Source: Deltaproteobacteria bacterium (GTDB lineage Bacteria > Desulfobacterota > Syntrophia > Syntrophales > UBA2192). Taken from it: DNA of 38,696 nucleotides. Under the pieces are notes generated by a model. It had not been told where the DNA came from. It made no database searches and saw only the letters and a program-made list of their open reading frames with translations. Below are positions 15,859-22,116 of the stretch, in pieces. Position numbers and translations under genes: made by a program. Every line of letters begins with the position of its first letter. Positions within the stretch are counted from its first letter, which is position 1. The DNA lies in assembly GCA_012728915.1 (NCBI GenBank), contig JAAYEC010000032.1, positions 1-38,696 on the forward strand. Direction: 5' to 3'.

Positions 15859-16702
15859 AGTGATTCCTGATCGCCTCGTAGAGGCCCCTGAATTTCTCCG
15901 CGTACGCCCCGCTGCCGTCGACCGCGATGAGCCCCCGGGAGTACCCCTCCGCGATCTCGCGGTCGAAGGGAATGCTCATCAGCACCGGGATGCCGTTGGC
16001 CTTTGCATAGGACTCCACGCCGTCGTCTCCGATGTCGCAGCGGTTGATGACCAGGCCGTGCGGGATTCCCATGACCCGCAGGACCTCGACGGCGAGGACA
16101 AGGTCGTTGAGCCCGAAGGGGGTCGGCTCCGTGACCAGAAGGCAGTAGTCGCTGCCTTCCAGGGAGGTGATCACCGGACACGAGGTGCCCGGGGGCGCAT
16201 CGATGAGGGTCGTCCGGGTCCGATCGACGTGCTTCTTGACCTGTCGGATCAGCGGAGGAGACATGGCCTCTCCGACATTCAGACGACCGTGGACGAAGCG
16301 AACCGCACCCGCCCGTCCCGTCTCGACGACGCCGATCTCGCGGGGAACCTCACGGATTGCGCCCTCGGGACAAAGGAGGAAACAACCCCCGCAGCTGTGA
16401 CACAGATTCGGGAAAACCAGTACGCTGCCCTTGAGGGCATCCTTCGGGGCAATGACGGCGATCGCGTTGAAGGCGCAGACCTCCGCGCATTTCCCGCAGT
16501 AGGTGCACTTTTCTTCGATGATCTCGGGCACCATGACCCGTGCGGGGATTCTCTCCGCCAGGTCCGGTTTGAGGAAAAGGTGGGCATTGGGTTCCTCCAC
16601 GTCGCAATCGAGGAACTGGACGTCCCCCAGCACGCGGGCCAGGTTGACTGCCACCGTGGTCTTGCCGGTGCCGCCTTTTCCGCTCGCAATGGCGATGACC
16701 AT
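15815..16702 (-). CDS. MinD-superfamily P-loop ATPase with inserted ferredoxin domain (first copy)
   Basis: The product is 295 aa from the ATG at 16702. It begins [16 protein letters not shown] and carries the inserted ferredoxin CTYCGKCAEVC ... CHSCGGCFLLCP (about residues 66-115). Later MinD motifs are LIDAPPGTSCPV, TEPTPFGLND and INRCDIGDD. The start follows the stop of the zinc-ribbon gene by 5 bp. Its 3' end runs 44 nt into the next gene, an unusually long overlap, and the last 15 residues are basic and variable. Paralogous to the following gene; see that entry for the ORP comparison. Confidence 0.9.
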   Translation of the reverse strand: MVIAIASGKGGTGKTTVAVNLARVLGDVQFLDCDVEEPNAHLFLKPDLAERIPARVMVPEIIEEKCTYCGKCAEVCAFNAIAVIAPKDALKGSVLVFPNLCHSCGGCFLLCPEGAIREVPREIGVVETGRAGAVRFVHGRLNVGEAMSPPLIRQVKKHVDRTRTTLIDAPPGTSCPVITSLEGSDYCLLVTEPTPFGLNDLVLAVEVLRVMGIPHGLVINRCDIGDDGVESYAKANGIPVLMSIPFDREIAEGYSRGLIAVDGSGAYAEKFRGLYEAIRNHYEADRGHQRQRRHG

Positions 16703-16707
16703 GGCGG

Positions 16708-16938
16708 CTACTCCCGCACCATGGCCGACCCGCATTCGGGGCACTTCGCCGTGTAGCAGGGAACGCCGGGGGTGTGGGGTGTCTTCGTCCCGCAGTTCGG
16801 GCACAGACAGTTCCCGCCGGGGCCGGCCCCCGCGCGGGTGCCGCCCATGCGTCCGCCGCCTCCCGCACCACGGCCGCCGCCTCGACCGCCGCCGGCGCCG
16901 CGGCCGCCTCCCTGTCCTGATCTTCGTCCGATAGGCAT
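16708..16938 (-). CDS. small RGG-rich protein with C-terminal zinc ribbon
   Basis: The 76-residue product has an N-terminal half made almost only of Gly and Arg (several RGG and GGRG units, residues 4-40) and a C-terminal zinc ribbon, CPNCG ... PCYTAKCPECG. The ribosome site AAGGAGG is excellent. RGG tracts are uncommon in bacterial proteins and in eukaryotes often bind RNA; here they may simply be a flexible basic arm. Located between the DIMC and MinD genes. The ribbon, with PH-x2-G-x-PC between the two CPxCG pairs, is of a kind I associate with this neighbourhood in other anaerobes, without a known function. Confidence 0.8.
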   Translation of the reverse strand: MPIGRRSGQGGGRGAGGGRGGGRGAGGGGRMGGTRAGAGPGGNCLCPNCGTKTPHTPGVPCYTAKCPECGSAMVRE

Positions 16939-17029
16939 GGCTGACCTCCTTGTCGTTTCGTTTTGACAACGCGGCCCGTCCCGCCGCCTGTTCAGGAGCG
17001 GGCAAGCGGCGGCAACGCTCCTCCGGGAC

Positions 17030-17395
17030 CTATTTCAATCCCGCTTTCGAGGCGGCCGTGGGCCCGCCGGTTGCCTGGTAAAGGCCCTTCTTGAATCCCT
17101 CCACGGCCTCTCGCACCGTCCCGCCAACGCCCGTGTAGATGGCAATGCCCGCCGCCTGGAGGGTCTGAAAGGCATTGGGACCGACGTTTCCCGTCAGGAC
17201 GGCCTTCGCGCCGCGGGACGCCACAAGCTGGCCGGCCTGTATACCGGCCCCGCCCGAGGCGCCGGTCCCGGCATTGTCGACGGCTTCAAAGGCCATCGTG
17301 TCCGAATCGACGAAGATGAATGTCCGGCATCTGCCGAACCGCGGGTCCACCCGGGAATCGAGGGACGCTCCTTCCGAAGAGATGCAGAGTTTCAT
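17030..17395 (-). CDS. dinitrogenase iron-molybdenum cofactor (DIMC/NifX-NifB C-terminal) family protein
   Basis: The 121-residue protein shows the DIMC fold: MKLCISSEG, the [17 protein letters not shown] segment, [31 protein letters not shown], and [16 protein letters not shown]. In nitrogen fixation this fold (NifX, NafY, C-terminal NifB) binds Fe-S or Fe-Mo cluster precursors; in Desulfovibrio the orange protein of this family binds a Mo-Cu-S cluster. There are no nitrogenase genes in the window. It is the second of two tandem DIMC genes and probably works with the MinD ATPases downstream. Confidence 0.9.
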   Translation of the reverse strand: MKLCISSEGASLDSRVDPRFGRCRTFIFVDSDTMAFEAVDNAGTGASGGAGIQAGQLVASRGAKAVLTGNVGPNAFQTLQAAGIAIYTGVGGTVREAVEGFKKGLYQATGGPTAASKAGLK

Positions 17396-17451
17396 ACTTC
17401 CTTCTTCCTTTCTCCCGTTCGGCCCGGGGTCCTCCGGGCTTTCTTTGTGTT

Positions 17452-17853
17452 TTATCTGTTATGGGGGTGGTCGCCGTGGGGGTGGTCACAGACGGTTTTC
17501 TCGATGCCGTGACCCTTCCCCGAGCCGTGGTTGCACAGGCTGGCGCCGCCGGCGAGCGTCCCGGCCAGGAACCGCTCGATGACCGCATCGACCGGACCGC
17601 TGATCCCCAGGATGGTTTCCATCCCCAGCTCGCGGAAGATGTCCTGCGCCCGTCCGCCCATCCCACCCGTGACGACCAGCTGGACCCCCTGTTCGCTCAG
17701 AAACCTGGGGATGAAGCCCGGCTGATGACCGGGGTTGGGGATGACCCTCCGGCCGACGACGCTGCCGCCGTCGACATCGACGATCGTAAAGACCGGACAG
17801 CGCCCGAAATGGGGGAACACGTCATTTCCTTCCGTTGAAATCGCGATTCTCAT
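17452..17853 (-). CDS. DIMC-family protein with His/Cys-rich C-terminal tail
   Basis: The 133-residue protein has the DIMC pattern ([47 protein letters not shown]). After residue 105 it carries a metal-binding-like tail with two Cys and many His ([10 protein letters not shown], then [10 protein letters not shown]). The tail is absent from the downstream paralogue at 17030-17395, so the two probably have distinct jobs, for example metal delivery and cluster carriage. It lies 83 bp after the DUF5320 gene on the same strand. Confidence 0.9.
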   Translation of the reverse strand: MRIAISTEGNDVFPHFGRCPVFTIVDVDGGSVVGRRVIPNPGHQPGFIPRFLSEQGVQLVVTGGMGGRAQDIFRELGMETILGISGPVDAVIERFLAGTLAGGASLCNHGSGKGHGIEKTVCDHPHGDHPHNR

Positions 17854-17936
17854 TCTTCCTTGTCTCTCCCTTCATGGATGAGGTGGGGAGGCCCCCGTGA
17901 AGGGGCGCTCCCCGGGGAGGCAGGTACCGCTCTGCC

Positions 17937-18254
17937 CTATTTCCCCTCTGCGTTCATCGCGGCCAGGCGCGCCTCCAGGTCCTGGAGTCGCGACCTGAGA
18001 AAATCGGCCTCGCTTTGCAGGGCCTGCTTCCCGCCCGCCGCCATGGGCGGAGCGTCCCAGTAAGCCCAGCGCTGCCACCAGGGAAGTCCCGTGGCGTAGA
18101 ACTGGTTTCGCCATCCCCGTCCTCCGCCCCTGCCGTAAAATCCGAATCCGCCGAAAAACGGCCTCCCGGCGCCTCGGGGATAGGCGCAGAATCCCCTGCC
18201 GCCGCCTGTCATGGGGCCCATACCCCTCGGTCCTGTTCTGTCAAATCCCGGCAT
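17937..18254 (-). CDS. DUF5320 family protein
   Basis: The product (105 aa) begins MPGFDRTGPRGMGPMTGGGRGFC, the typical DUF5320 start, followed by a Gly/Phe/Arg-rich stretch (FFGGFGFYGRGGGRGW) and a C-terminal coiled-coil-like helix (SEADFLRSRLQDLEARLAAM). The ATG at 18254 has AGGAGG 8 nt upstream, which decides the start. The family has no established function but often sits beside DIMC proteins. Confidence 0.85.
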   Translation of the reverse strand: MPGFDRTGPRGMGPMTGGGRGFCAYPRGAGRPFFGGFGFYGRGGGRGWRNQFYATGLPWWQRWAYWDAPPMAAGGKQALQSEADFLRSRLQDLEARLAAMNAEGK

Positions 18255-18349
18255 CGTATTTACCTCCTGAGTGTTTTTTTCTTTTCGTTGTGCTGGATAA
18301 ACCATCGCGTCCCCTTCACCCCGGGGACGGAAATCCTCGAACGGCCATC

Positions 18350-18706
18350 TCAGCGGCCGGCGGGCCGACGATACTCGATGAGGCGGAGCGGGTCTTGCGT
18401 CTCCAGCGCCGTCGGCCCGTTCTCAGGACCGGCCGCCTTCTGCGGCCCTTGTTTCCCTTCCCGCCCAAGCATCATCCCACGTTCCCGGGAGGAAAGTCTC
18501 GGGCCGGCCTTGATGCCGCGAAGCGCCTTGATGGCCCCCCAGATGGTGACCGCCTCCCGGAGCAGCCATAAAATGTCCGACAGCCTGTCGCCTGTCCTTC
18601 CCGGTCTCCCGGCGCCTCGGGTGTCGCCGTCCCAGCGGCACAACCCCCTGCCTCTCCCCGTGCGGCGCCCCATACCCCTCGGTCCTGTCCCATCAAAGTT
18701 CGGCAT
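18350..18706 (-). CDS. DUF5320-like protein, first gene of the Fur-linked cluster
   Basis: The 118-residue product starts MPNFDGTGPRGMGRRTGRGRGLC, closely like the next gene, but then diverges: a hydrophobic helix (LSDILWLLREAVTIWGAIKALRGI) and an Arg/Gly-rich tail. A GTG nine nt upstream (18715) is an alternative start; the ATG at 18706 is preferred because the family starts there. It is the first gene of the minus-strand series and has a Fur-box-like site 28 bp upstream. Confidence 0.75.
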   Translation of the reverse strand: MPNFDGTGPRGMGRRTGRGRGLCRWDGDTRGAGRPGRTGDRLSDILWLLREAVTIWGAIKALRGIKAGPRLSSRERGMMLGREGKQGPQKAAGPENGPTALETQDPLRLIEYRRPAGR

Positions 18707-18733
18707 GACCCTCACCGCTGCATTGAATATTAA

Positions 18734-18748
18734 TGATACCCATTTTCA
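18734..18748 (-). promoter_or_regulatory. candidate Fur box upstream of the DUF5320/DIMC/MinD cluster
   Basis: The sequence TGATACCCATTTTCA differs at only 2 of 15 positions from the palindromic site in front of fur (19260-19274). It lies between the end of fur and the first cluster gene, so binding there would place the cluster under iron control. No clean -10/-35 pair was identified. Confidence 0.6.
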
Positions 18749-18770
18749 GTTATAGACAAAATAAAAAAGC

Positions 18771-19238
18771 TCACGGCTTCCGGCAGCCCTCGCAAAGACC
18801 GTAGAACTGGATCAGGTGATTGGTGATCGCGAAGTTGTATTTTTTCGACAGCCCCTCCTCCGTTTTCTTCAGAAGGGCGACCTCCTCGTCGATGAAGTCC
18901 CGGTAGTTGACAATGCGGCCGCAGCCCGTGCAGACAAGGTGGTGATGGTGATCTTTCCCCTTGGGTCCCTCGGCGAGCTCGAAACGCGCCCGCCCGTCGC
19001 CGAAATCGAACTTGTATACCAGCCCGATGTTGACAAGCATATCCAGGGTCCGATAGACTGACGTCAGACCGATGGCAGGGTACGTCTCGTGGACCCGCAT
19101 GTAAATGTCCTCGGCGCTCAGATGCTGGTCCGTGTGGGAGAGAACGTCAAGCACCGCCTCACGGCCCATGGTCATCCTGAAGCCACAGTTCCTTACTCTT
19201 CCATGACACCAGTGCCGCCCTCTGTCCATGTCCTCCAT
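18771..19238 (-). CDS. fur: ferric uptake regulator (Fur family)
   Basis: The 155-residue protein has the Fur winged helix (RMTMGREAVLDVLSHTDQHLSAEDIYMRV ... IGLTSVYRTLDMLVNIGLV), the metal site DHHHHLVCTGCG, and the C-terminal pair CEGC for structural zinc. It represses genes when loaded with Fe2+ (or another metal for subfamily members such as Zur or PerR; the HHHH segment fits Fur best). A palindromic Fur box overlaps its own transcription start, so autoregulation is likely. The ATG at 19238 has only a weak ribosome site; an in-frame ATG at 19229 is possible. The divergent crotonase-family gene starts at 19554. Confidence 0.92.
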   Translation of the reverse strand: MEDMDRGRHWCHGRVRNCGFRMTMGREAVLDVLSHTDQHLSAEDIYMRVHETYPAIGLTSVYRTLDMLVNIGLVYKFDFGDGRARFELAEGPKGKDHHHHLVCTGCGRIVNYRDFIDEEVALLKKTEEGLSKKYNFAITNHLIQFYGLCEGCRKP

Positions 19239-19259
19239 CGTCGCTGCCCATTTTGTTAT

Positions 19260-19274
19260 TGAAAACCATTTTCA
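19260..19274 (-). promoter_or_regulatory. Fur box at the fur promoter
   Basis: TGAAAACCATTTTCA is a perfect inverted repeat (TGAAAA/TTTTCA with 3 nt between). It overlaps the predicted transcription start of fur, a typical repression site. Confidence 0.75.
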
Positions 19275-19279
19275 TTTGC

Positions 19280-19308
19280 AATATAGTTTCCCTGCGCAAA
19301 CGTGTCAA
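19280..19308 (-). promoter_or_regulatory. sigma-70 promoter of fur
   Basis: TTGACA (19308-19303), 17 bp spacer, TATATT (19285-19280): near-perfect consensus on the minus strand, about 42 nt upstream of the fur ATG. Confidence 0.85.
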
Positions 19309-19329
19309 GTCTTTTTTCTCGTGAGCTGC

Positions 19330-19455
19330 ACCCTCCCTTGTGAACAGCCTTGAGGGTCATGGCAATAAGCCCCGACTCCGCTCGGGGTTATCGATGGAAG
19401 AAACGGGCCCTGTCAAATCGTCCCCAACCCTCCTTTATCAAGGGGGGGGAGGCGG
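19330..19455. repeat. compound repeat region upstream of the crotonase-family gene
   Basis: 19330-19362 resembles 2439-2470, and 19419-19455 holds a CCCTCCTTTATCAAGGGGGG palindrome of the 4753 and 5393 type. A short hairpin AGCCCCGA-CTCCGC-TCGGGGTT lies between them. No gene is seen here; the 315-bp gap between fur and the crotonase gene is made up of the fur promoter and this block. Confidence 0.55.
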
Positions 19456-19553
19456 AAAGGGGGTGATCGCCAATCACAAGGAGCCCGGGATGGGCGGTTC
19501 GAGGCTGTCGGACGGCAACGTAACAGACAACCAGTGCGCAGGGAGGAGAATCA

Positions 19554-20321
19554 ATGGAATACAAAACCGTCATGCTGGACAGAAAGGACGGGATTGCCGT
19601 CTTGACGCTGAACCGTCCCGATGTCCTCAATTCCGTCAATATGGAGATGAGGTCGGAGATTCTCGGGATCCTGGAGAGTCTCGAAAAAGACCCCGGCGTC
19701 CGGGTCCTCATCGTGACGGGCGCCGGACGCGCATTCTGCGCGGGAGCCGACATCAACGAGTTCAAGGAGTCAGGCAAGGACCCGGCAATGCAGAAGTTCC
19801 TGAACAAGAAGCTCATCGCCATGGCCAGGGCTTACTATGAATTCGAAAAACCGGTCATCGGGGCAATCAACGGCGTGTCGGCAGGAGACGGGTCCCAGTG
19901 GGTCCTTGCCTTCGACCTCAATGTCGCCTCGGAAAAGGCCCGCTTCGGGTGGCCGGCGACGTATCTCGGCATCCTTTGACCCTACGGAATCATCCGGCTT
20001 CCGGCGGAAGTCGGCCGTTACCGTGCCAAGGAGGTGCTCATGACGAGAAAATTCGTCAGCGCCGAGGAAGCGGTCCGCTGGGGTTTTATCAGCAGGGTTG
20101 TTCCCCATGACAAGTTGATGGAAGAAGCCTTCGCGCTGGCCGAGGAGATCAAGAAAATGCCGCCCCTGTCGCTCCGGGCGGTCAAGAAGGCAGTGAACCA
20201 GGGCATGCAGGGCTACGACTTCGCCGAATACATCATGGACAGCCTGCAGAAGAGCGAGGACGCAGCGGAGGGCACGAGCGCCTTCCTCGAGAAGAGGGAG
20301 CCTGCGTTCAAGGGCAGGTAG
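19554..20321 (+). CDS. crotonase/enoyl-CoA hydratase-family protein with one in-frame UGA (codon 142)
   Basis: The 255-codon frame has the exact length of a crotonase but contains TGA at 19977-19979 (codon 142). Both halves are otherwise intact and in one frame: GRAFCAGADI (oxyanion hole, residues 59-67), NGVSAGDGSQW, FGWPATYLGIL, then after the TGA PYGIIRLPAEVGRYRAKEVLMT and a complete C-terminus ending at TAG. The two catalytic Glu of hydratases are replaced: Q115 and A135, so simple hydration is unlikely. A hairpin follows the TGA (next entry). Explanations: a recent nonsense mutation of TGG or TGC, a selenocysteine codon, or reading as two chains, since AAGGAGGTGCTC precedes an in-frame ATG at 20034. 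A good ribosome site (GGGAGGAG) precedes the start. Confidence 0.75.
19994..20014 (+). promoter_or_regulatory. hairpin downstream of the in-frame UGA (possible SECIS-like element)
   Basis: CCGGCTTCC and GGAAGTCGG form a 9-bp stem (one G-U pair) with a GGC loop. The stem begins 14 nt after the UGA and the loop 23 nt after it, within the range of bacterial selenocysteine insertion elements, which lie in the coding region just after the UGA with G in the loop. Coding constraint could also produce it by chance in GC-rich DNA. Confidence 0.4.
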
Positions 20322-20391
20322 ACGCCTCGGCCCCTAGCCTGCCTGGACGGATCGGAGGGAACGGCGCGCCGTCCCGACAGGAAAGACCAGC

Positions 20392-20426
20392 AAAAAGCCC
20401 CGGGTCAAGTGAGCCGGGGCTTTCTT
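20392..20426. terminator. bidirectional intrinsic terminator
   Basis: AAAGCCCCGG and CCGGGGCTTT pair perfectly around a 10-nt loop, with T-rich flank on the plus side and A-rich flank on the other. It lies between the convergent crotonase-family gene and the C_GCAxxG_C_C gene and can serve both. Confidence 0.85.
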
Positions 20427-20471
20427 CCTCATCGAATTCCGCGAGCAACCTGCTCACGAGACGGCCGAGCC

Positions 20472-21050
20472 TCAGGTGCCCTTTTCGGAAAGATCGCAGG
20501 TCAGGCCGATCGCTTCGAGCTTTTCCACATTCACCCCGAACGGTTTCGAGGATGCTTCGTCGCGGTCGGTCATGATGAGTTCAGCCGCGATGCCTGCAGC
20601 ATCGGTGATGATCTCCCGGCAGTACAGGGCGTGATCACGGCAAAGCCAGCTGTCGTGCCACTTGGATGTGAGATCGCGGCAGCACGTACAGCCGTACTTG
20701 GCCAGGAACTGGTTCGGGATCTGGTTGAAGAGGCGATACAGGCCGGGTTTTCCGTAGAGCTGCTGGGCCGACTTCTTTGCCGCCTGCTTTGGATCGGGGT
20801 CCTCGGGAAGCGTCGAACGGCCGTGGACACAGCCCACGGCAATGACAGCCCCCGTGATGGCCCCGCAGGTGTCGCCGTAGAGGCCCACGCCGCCGCCGAA
20901 CCCGGTGGCCACCTTCTTCACCTCGGGGGGAAGGCCCGTGTCCACCAGGGCCAGGACAGCCTCGGTGACGCACTCCGTGCAGTTGTACCCGAGGGAGAAG
21001 TTCTTTCGCGCCCGTTGACGGATTGCCTCGATCTTTTCTTCTCTCGTCAT
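20472..21050 (-). CDS. C_GCAxxG_C_C family redox-type protein
   Basis: The product (192 aa from the ATG at 21050) belongs to the C_GCAxxG_C_C family of putative redox-active proteins of anaerobes. Visible Cys: C in GYNCTECV, C in GDTCGAITGAVIAVGC, CTCC near residue 120, further Cys in SWLCRDHALYC. The spacing C ... GxxCGAxxGA is the family signature. The C-terminal 50 residues lack Cys until LTCDL. The start was chosen for GGGAGGGA upstream; a longer form has none. The reaction is unknown; the Cys pattern suggests a metal or disulfide role. The DUF6125 gene is divergent, 280 bp away. Confidence 0.85.
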   Translation of the reverse strand: MTREEKIEAIRQRARKNFSLGYNCTECVTEAVLALVDTGLPPEVKKVATGFGGGVGLYGDTCGAITGAVIAVGCVHGRSTLPEDPDPKQAAKKSAQQLYGKPGLYRLFNQIPNQFLAKYGCTCCRDLTSKWHDSWLCRDHALYCREIITDAAGIAAELIMTDRDEASSKPFGVNVEKLEAIGLTCDLSEKGT

Positions 21051-21330
21051 GGTCCCGTCCCTCCCGGCATTTTGGCCAATCCTTAGATCAATTGCCATTC
21101 AAGATCAAGCAGAATATTTCCGCGGCCCCGGGCCCGGAGCCGGGAGGCCGCCGGACAGGGATCCCTCCGGGAGCGGAACCCTTCGCGTGGTTGATTTTTC
21201 CCCGGCGTTCATGTATGGACAGGAGGGGTCAATACAGGGTGCCGCCCGCCTCATGTGCGCTCCGCCGCGGAAAGGGTCTCCGCCGGCGGACGGGTCATCA
21301 TCACATCAACCGCCACAAGGAGGGAGAACC

Positions 21331-22089
21331 ATGTCGGATCTGAAGAACGTGAAGAAGCCCGAGGATCTCAGCCAGGAGGACCTGGCCCGATTTGTCGTCG
21401 ATGCCCTGCATCGGGTCATCGTCCACTACACCATGTGGTTCATGGAAACGGAACACCAGGTGGGCATGACCAAGGCCCTCGACATCCTCAGGGAGGTCCG
21501 CAAGAACAGCTACAACATCCAGATGGACCGCCTGGCCAAGACGATGGGATTCGAGATGAAGGGCGGTGTGCCGAAGGTGCTGGCCGATACCCCGAAGGAC
21601 AAGCTGATCCACATCCTGAACAACGTGGGGATCAACTGGCTCGCCAACGACGGCGTCTGGTTTACCTGCGTCGAAGCGGCCCGCGACATGTTCGACGCCA
21701 AGCGCTGCAACGACTCCACCTGGACGCGCTTCTCGCCCTTCGAGGCCTGGTCCATCAAGGAGTTCCTGGGGCTTCCCGAGCAGGCGGGTCTCGAGGGGCT
21801 GAAGGTGGCCCTGCAGTTCCGGATGTACGCCCGGATCAACGTACAGACCATCCTGGACGACGGCCCCAACGCCATCATCTTCCAGATGAACGACTGCCGC
21901 GTCCAATCGGCCCGGAAGCGAAAGGGTCTCGACGACTACCCCTGCAAGTCGGCAGGCCTCGTGGAGTACCGCCATTTCGCGGAGACGATTGACTCGCGCA
22001 TCAAGACGGAGTGCCTGGGCTGCCCGCCCGACAAGCACCCGGACGAGTGGTTCTGCGCCTGGAGGTTCAGCATCCCCGAGAAGAAGTAA
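21331..22089 (+). CDS. DUF6125 family cytosolic protein
   Basis: The 252-residue product matches my recollection of the DUF6125 family by HYTMWFMETEHQVGMTKALDI, INWLANDGVWFTCVEAARDMFDAKRCND, RFSPFEAW and a Cys-rich C-terminus (NDCRVQSARKRKGLDDYPCKSAGLVEY, then ECLGCPPD, then EWFCAW). There is no signal peptide or membrane segment. AGGAGGGAG precedes the ATG. The MtnA-like gene follows after 27 bp and is probably cotranscribed, which suggests a shared pathway, but no reaction is known for this family. The conserved Cys/His/Asp set could bind a metal. Confidence 0.75.
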   Translation: MSDLKNVKKPEDLSQEDLARFVVDALHRVIVHYTMWFMETEHQVGMTKALDILREVRKNSYNIQMDRLAKTMGFEMKGGVPKVLADTPKDKLIHILNNVGINWLANDGVWFTCVEAARDMFDAKRCNDSTWTRFSPFEAWSIKEFLGLPEQAGLEGLKVALQFRMYARINVQTILDDGPNAIIFQMNDCRVQSARKRKGLDDYPCKSAGLVEYRHFAETIDSRIKTECLGCPPDKHPDEWFCAWRFSIPEKK

Positions 22090-22116
22090 GGCGCAGGGCC
22101 CGCATCGGGACCCTTC

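Noticed and set aside
17030-17853. Nitrogen fixation gene cluster
   Set aside because: The DIMC proteins resemble NifX, but there is no nifH, nifD, nifK, nifE, nifN or nifB; the neighbours fit an ORP-like cluster better.
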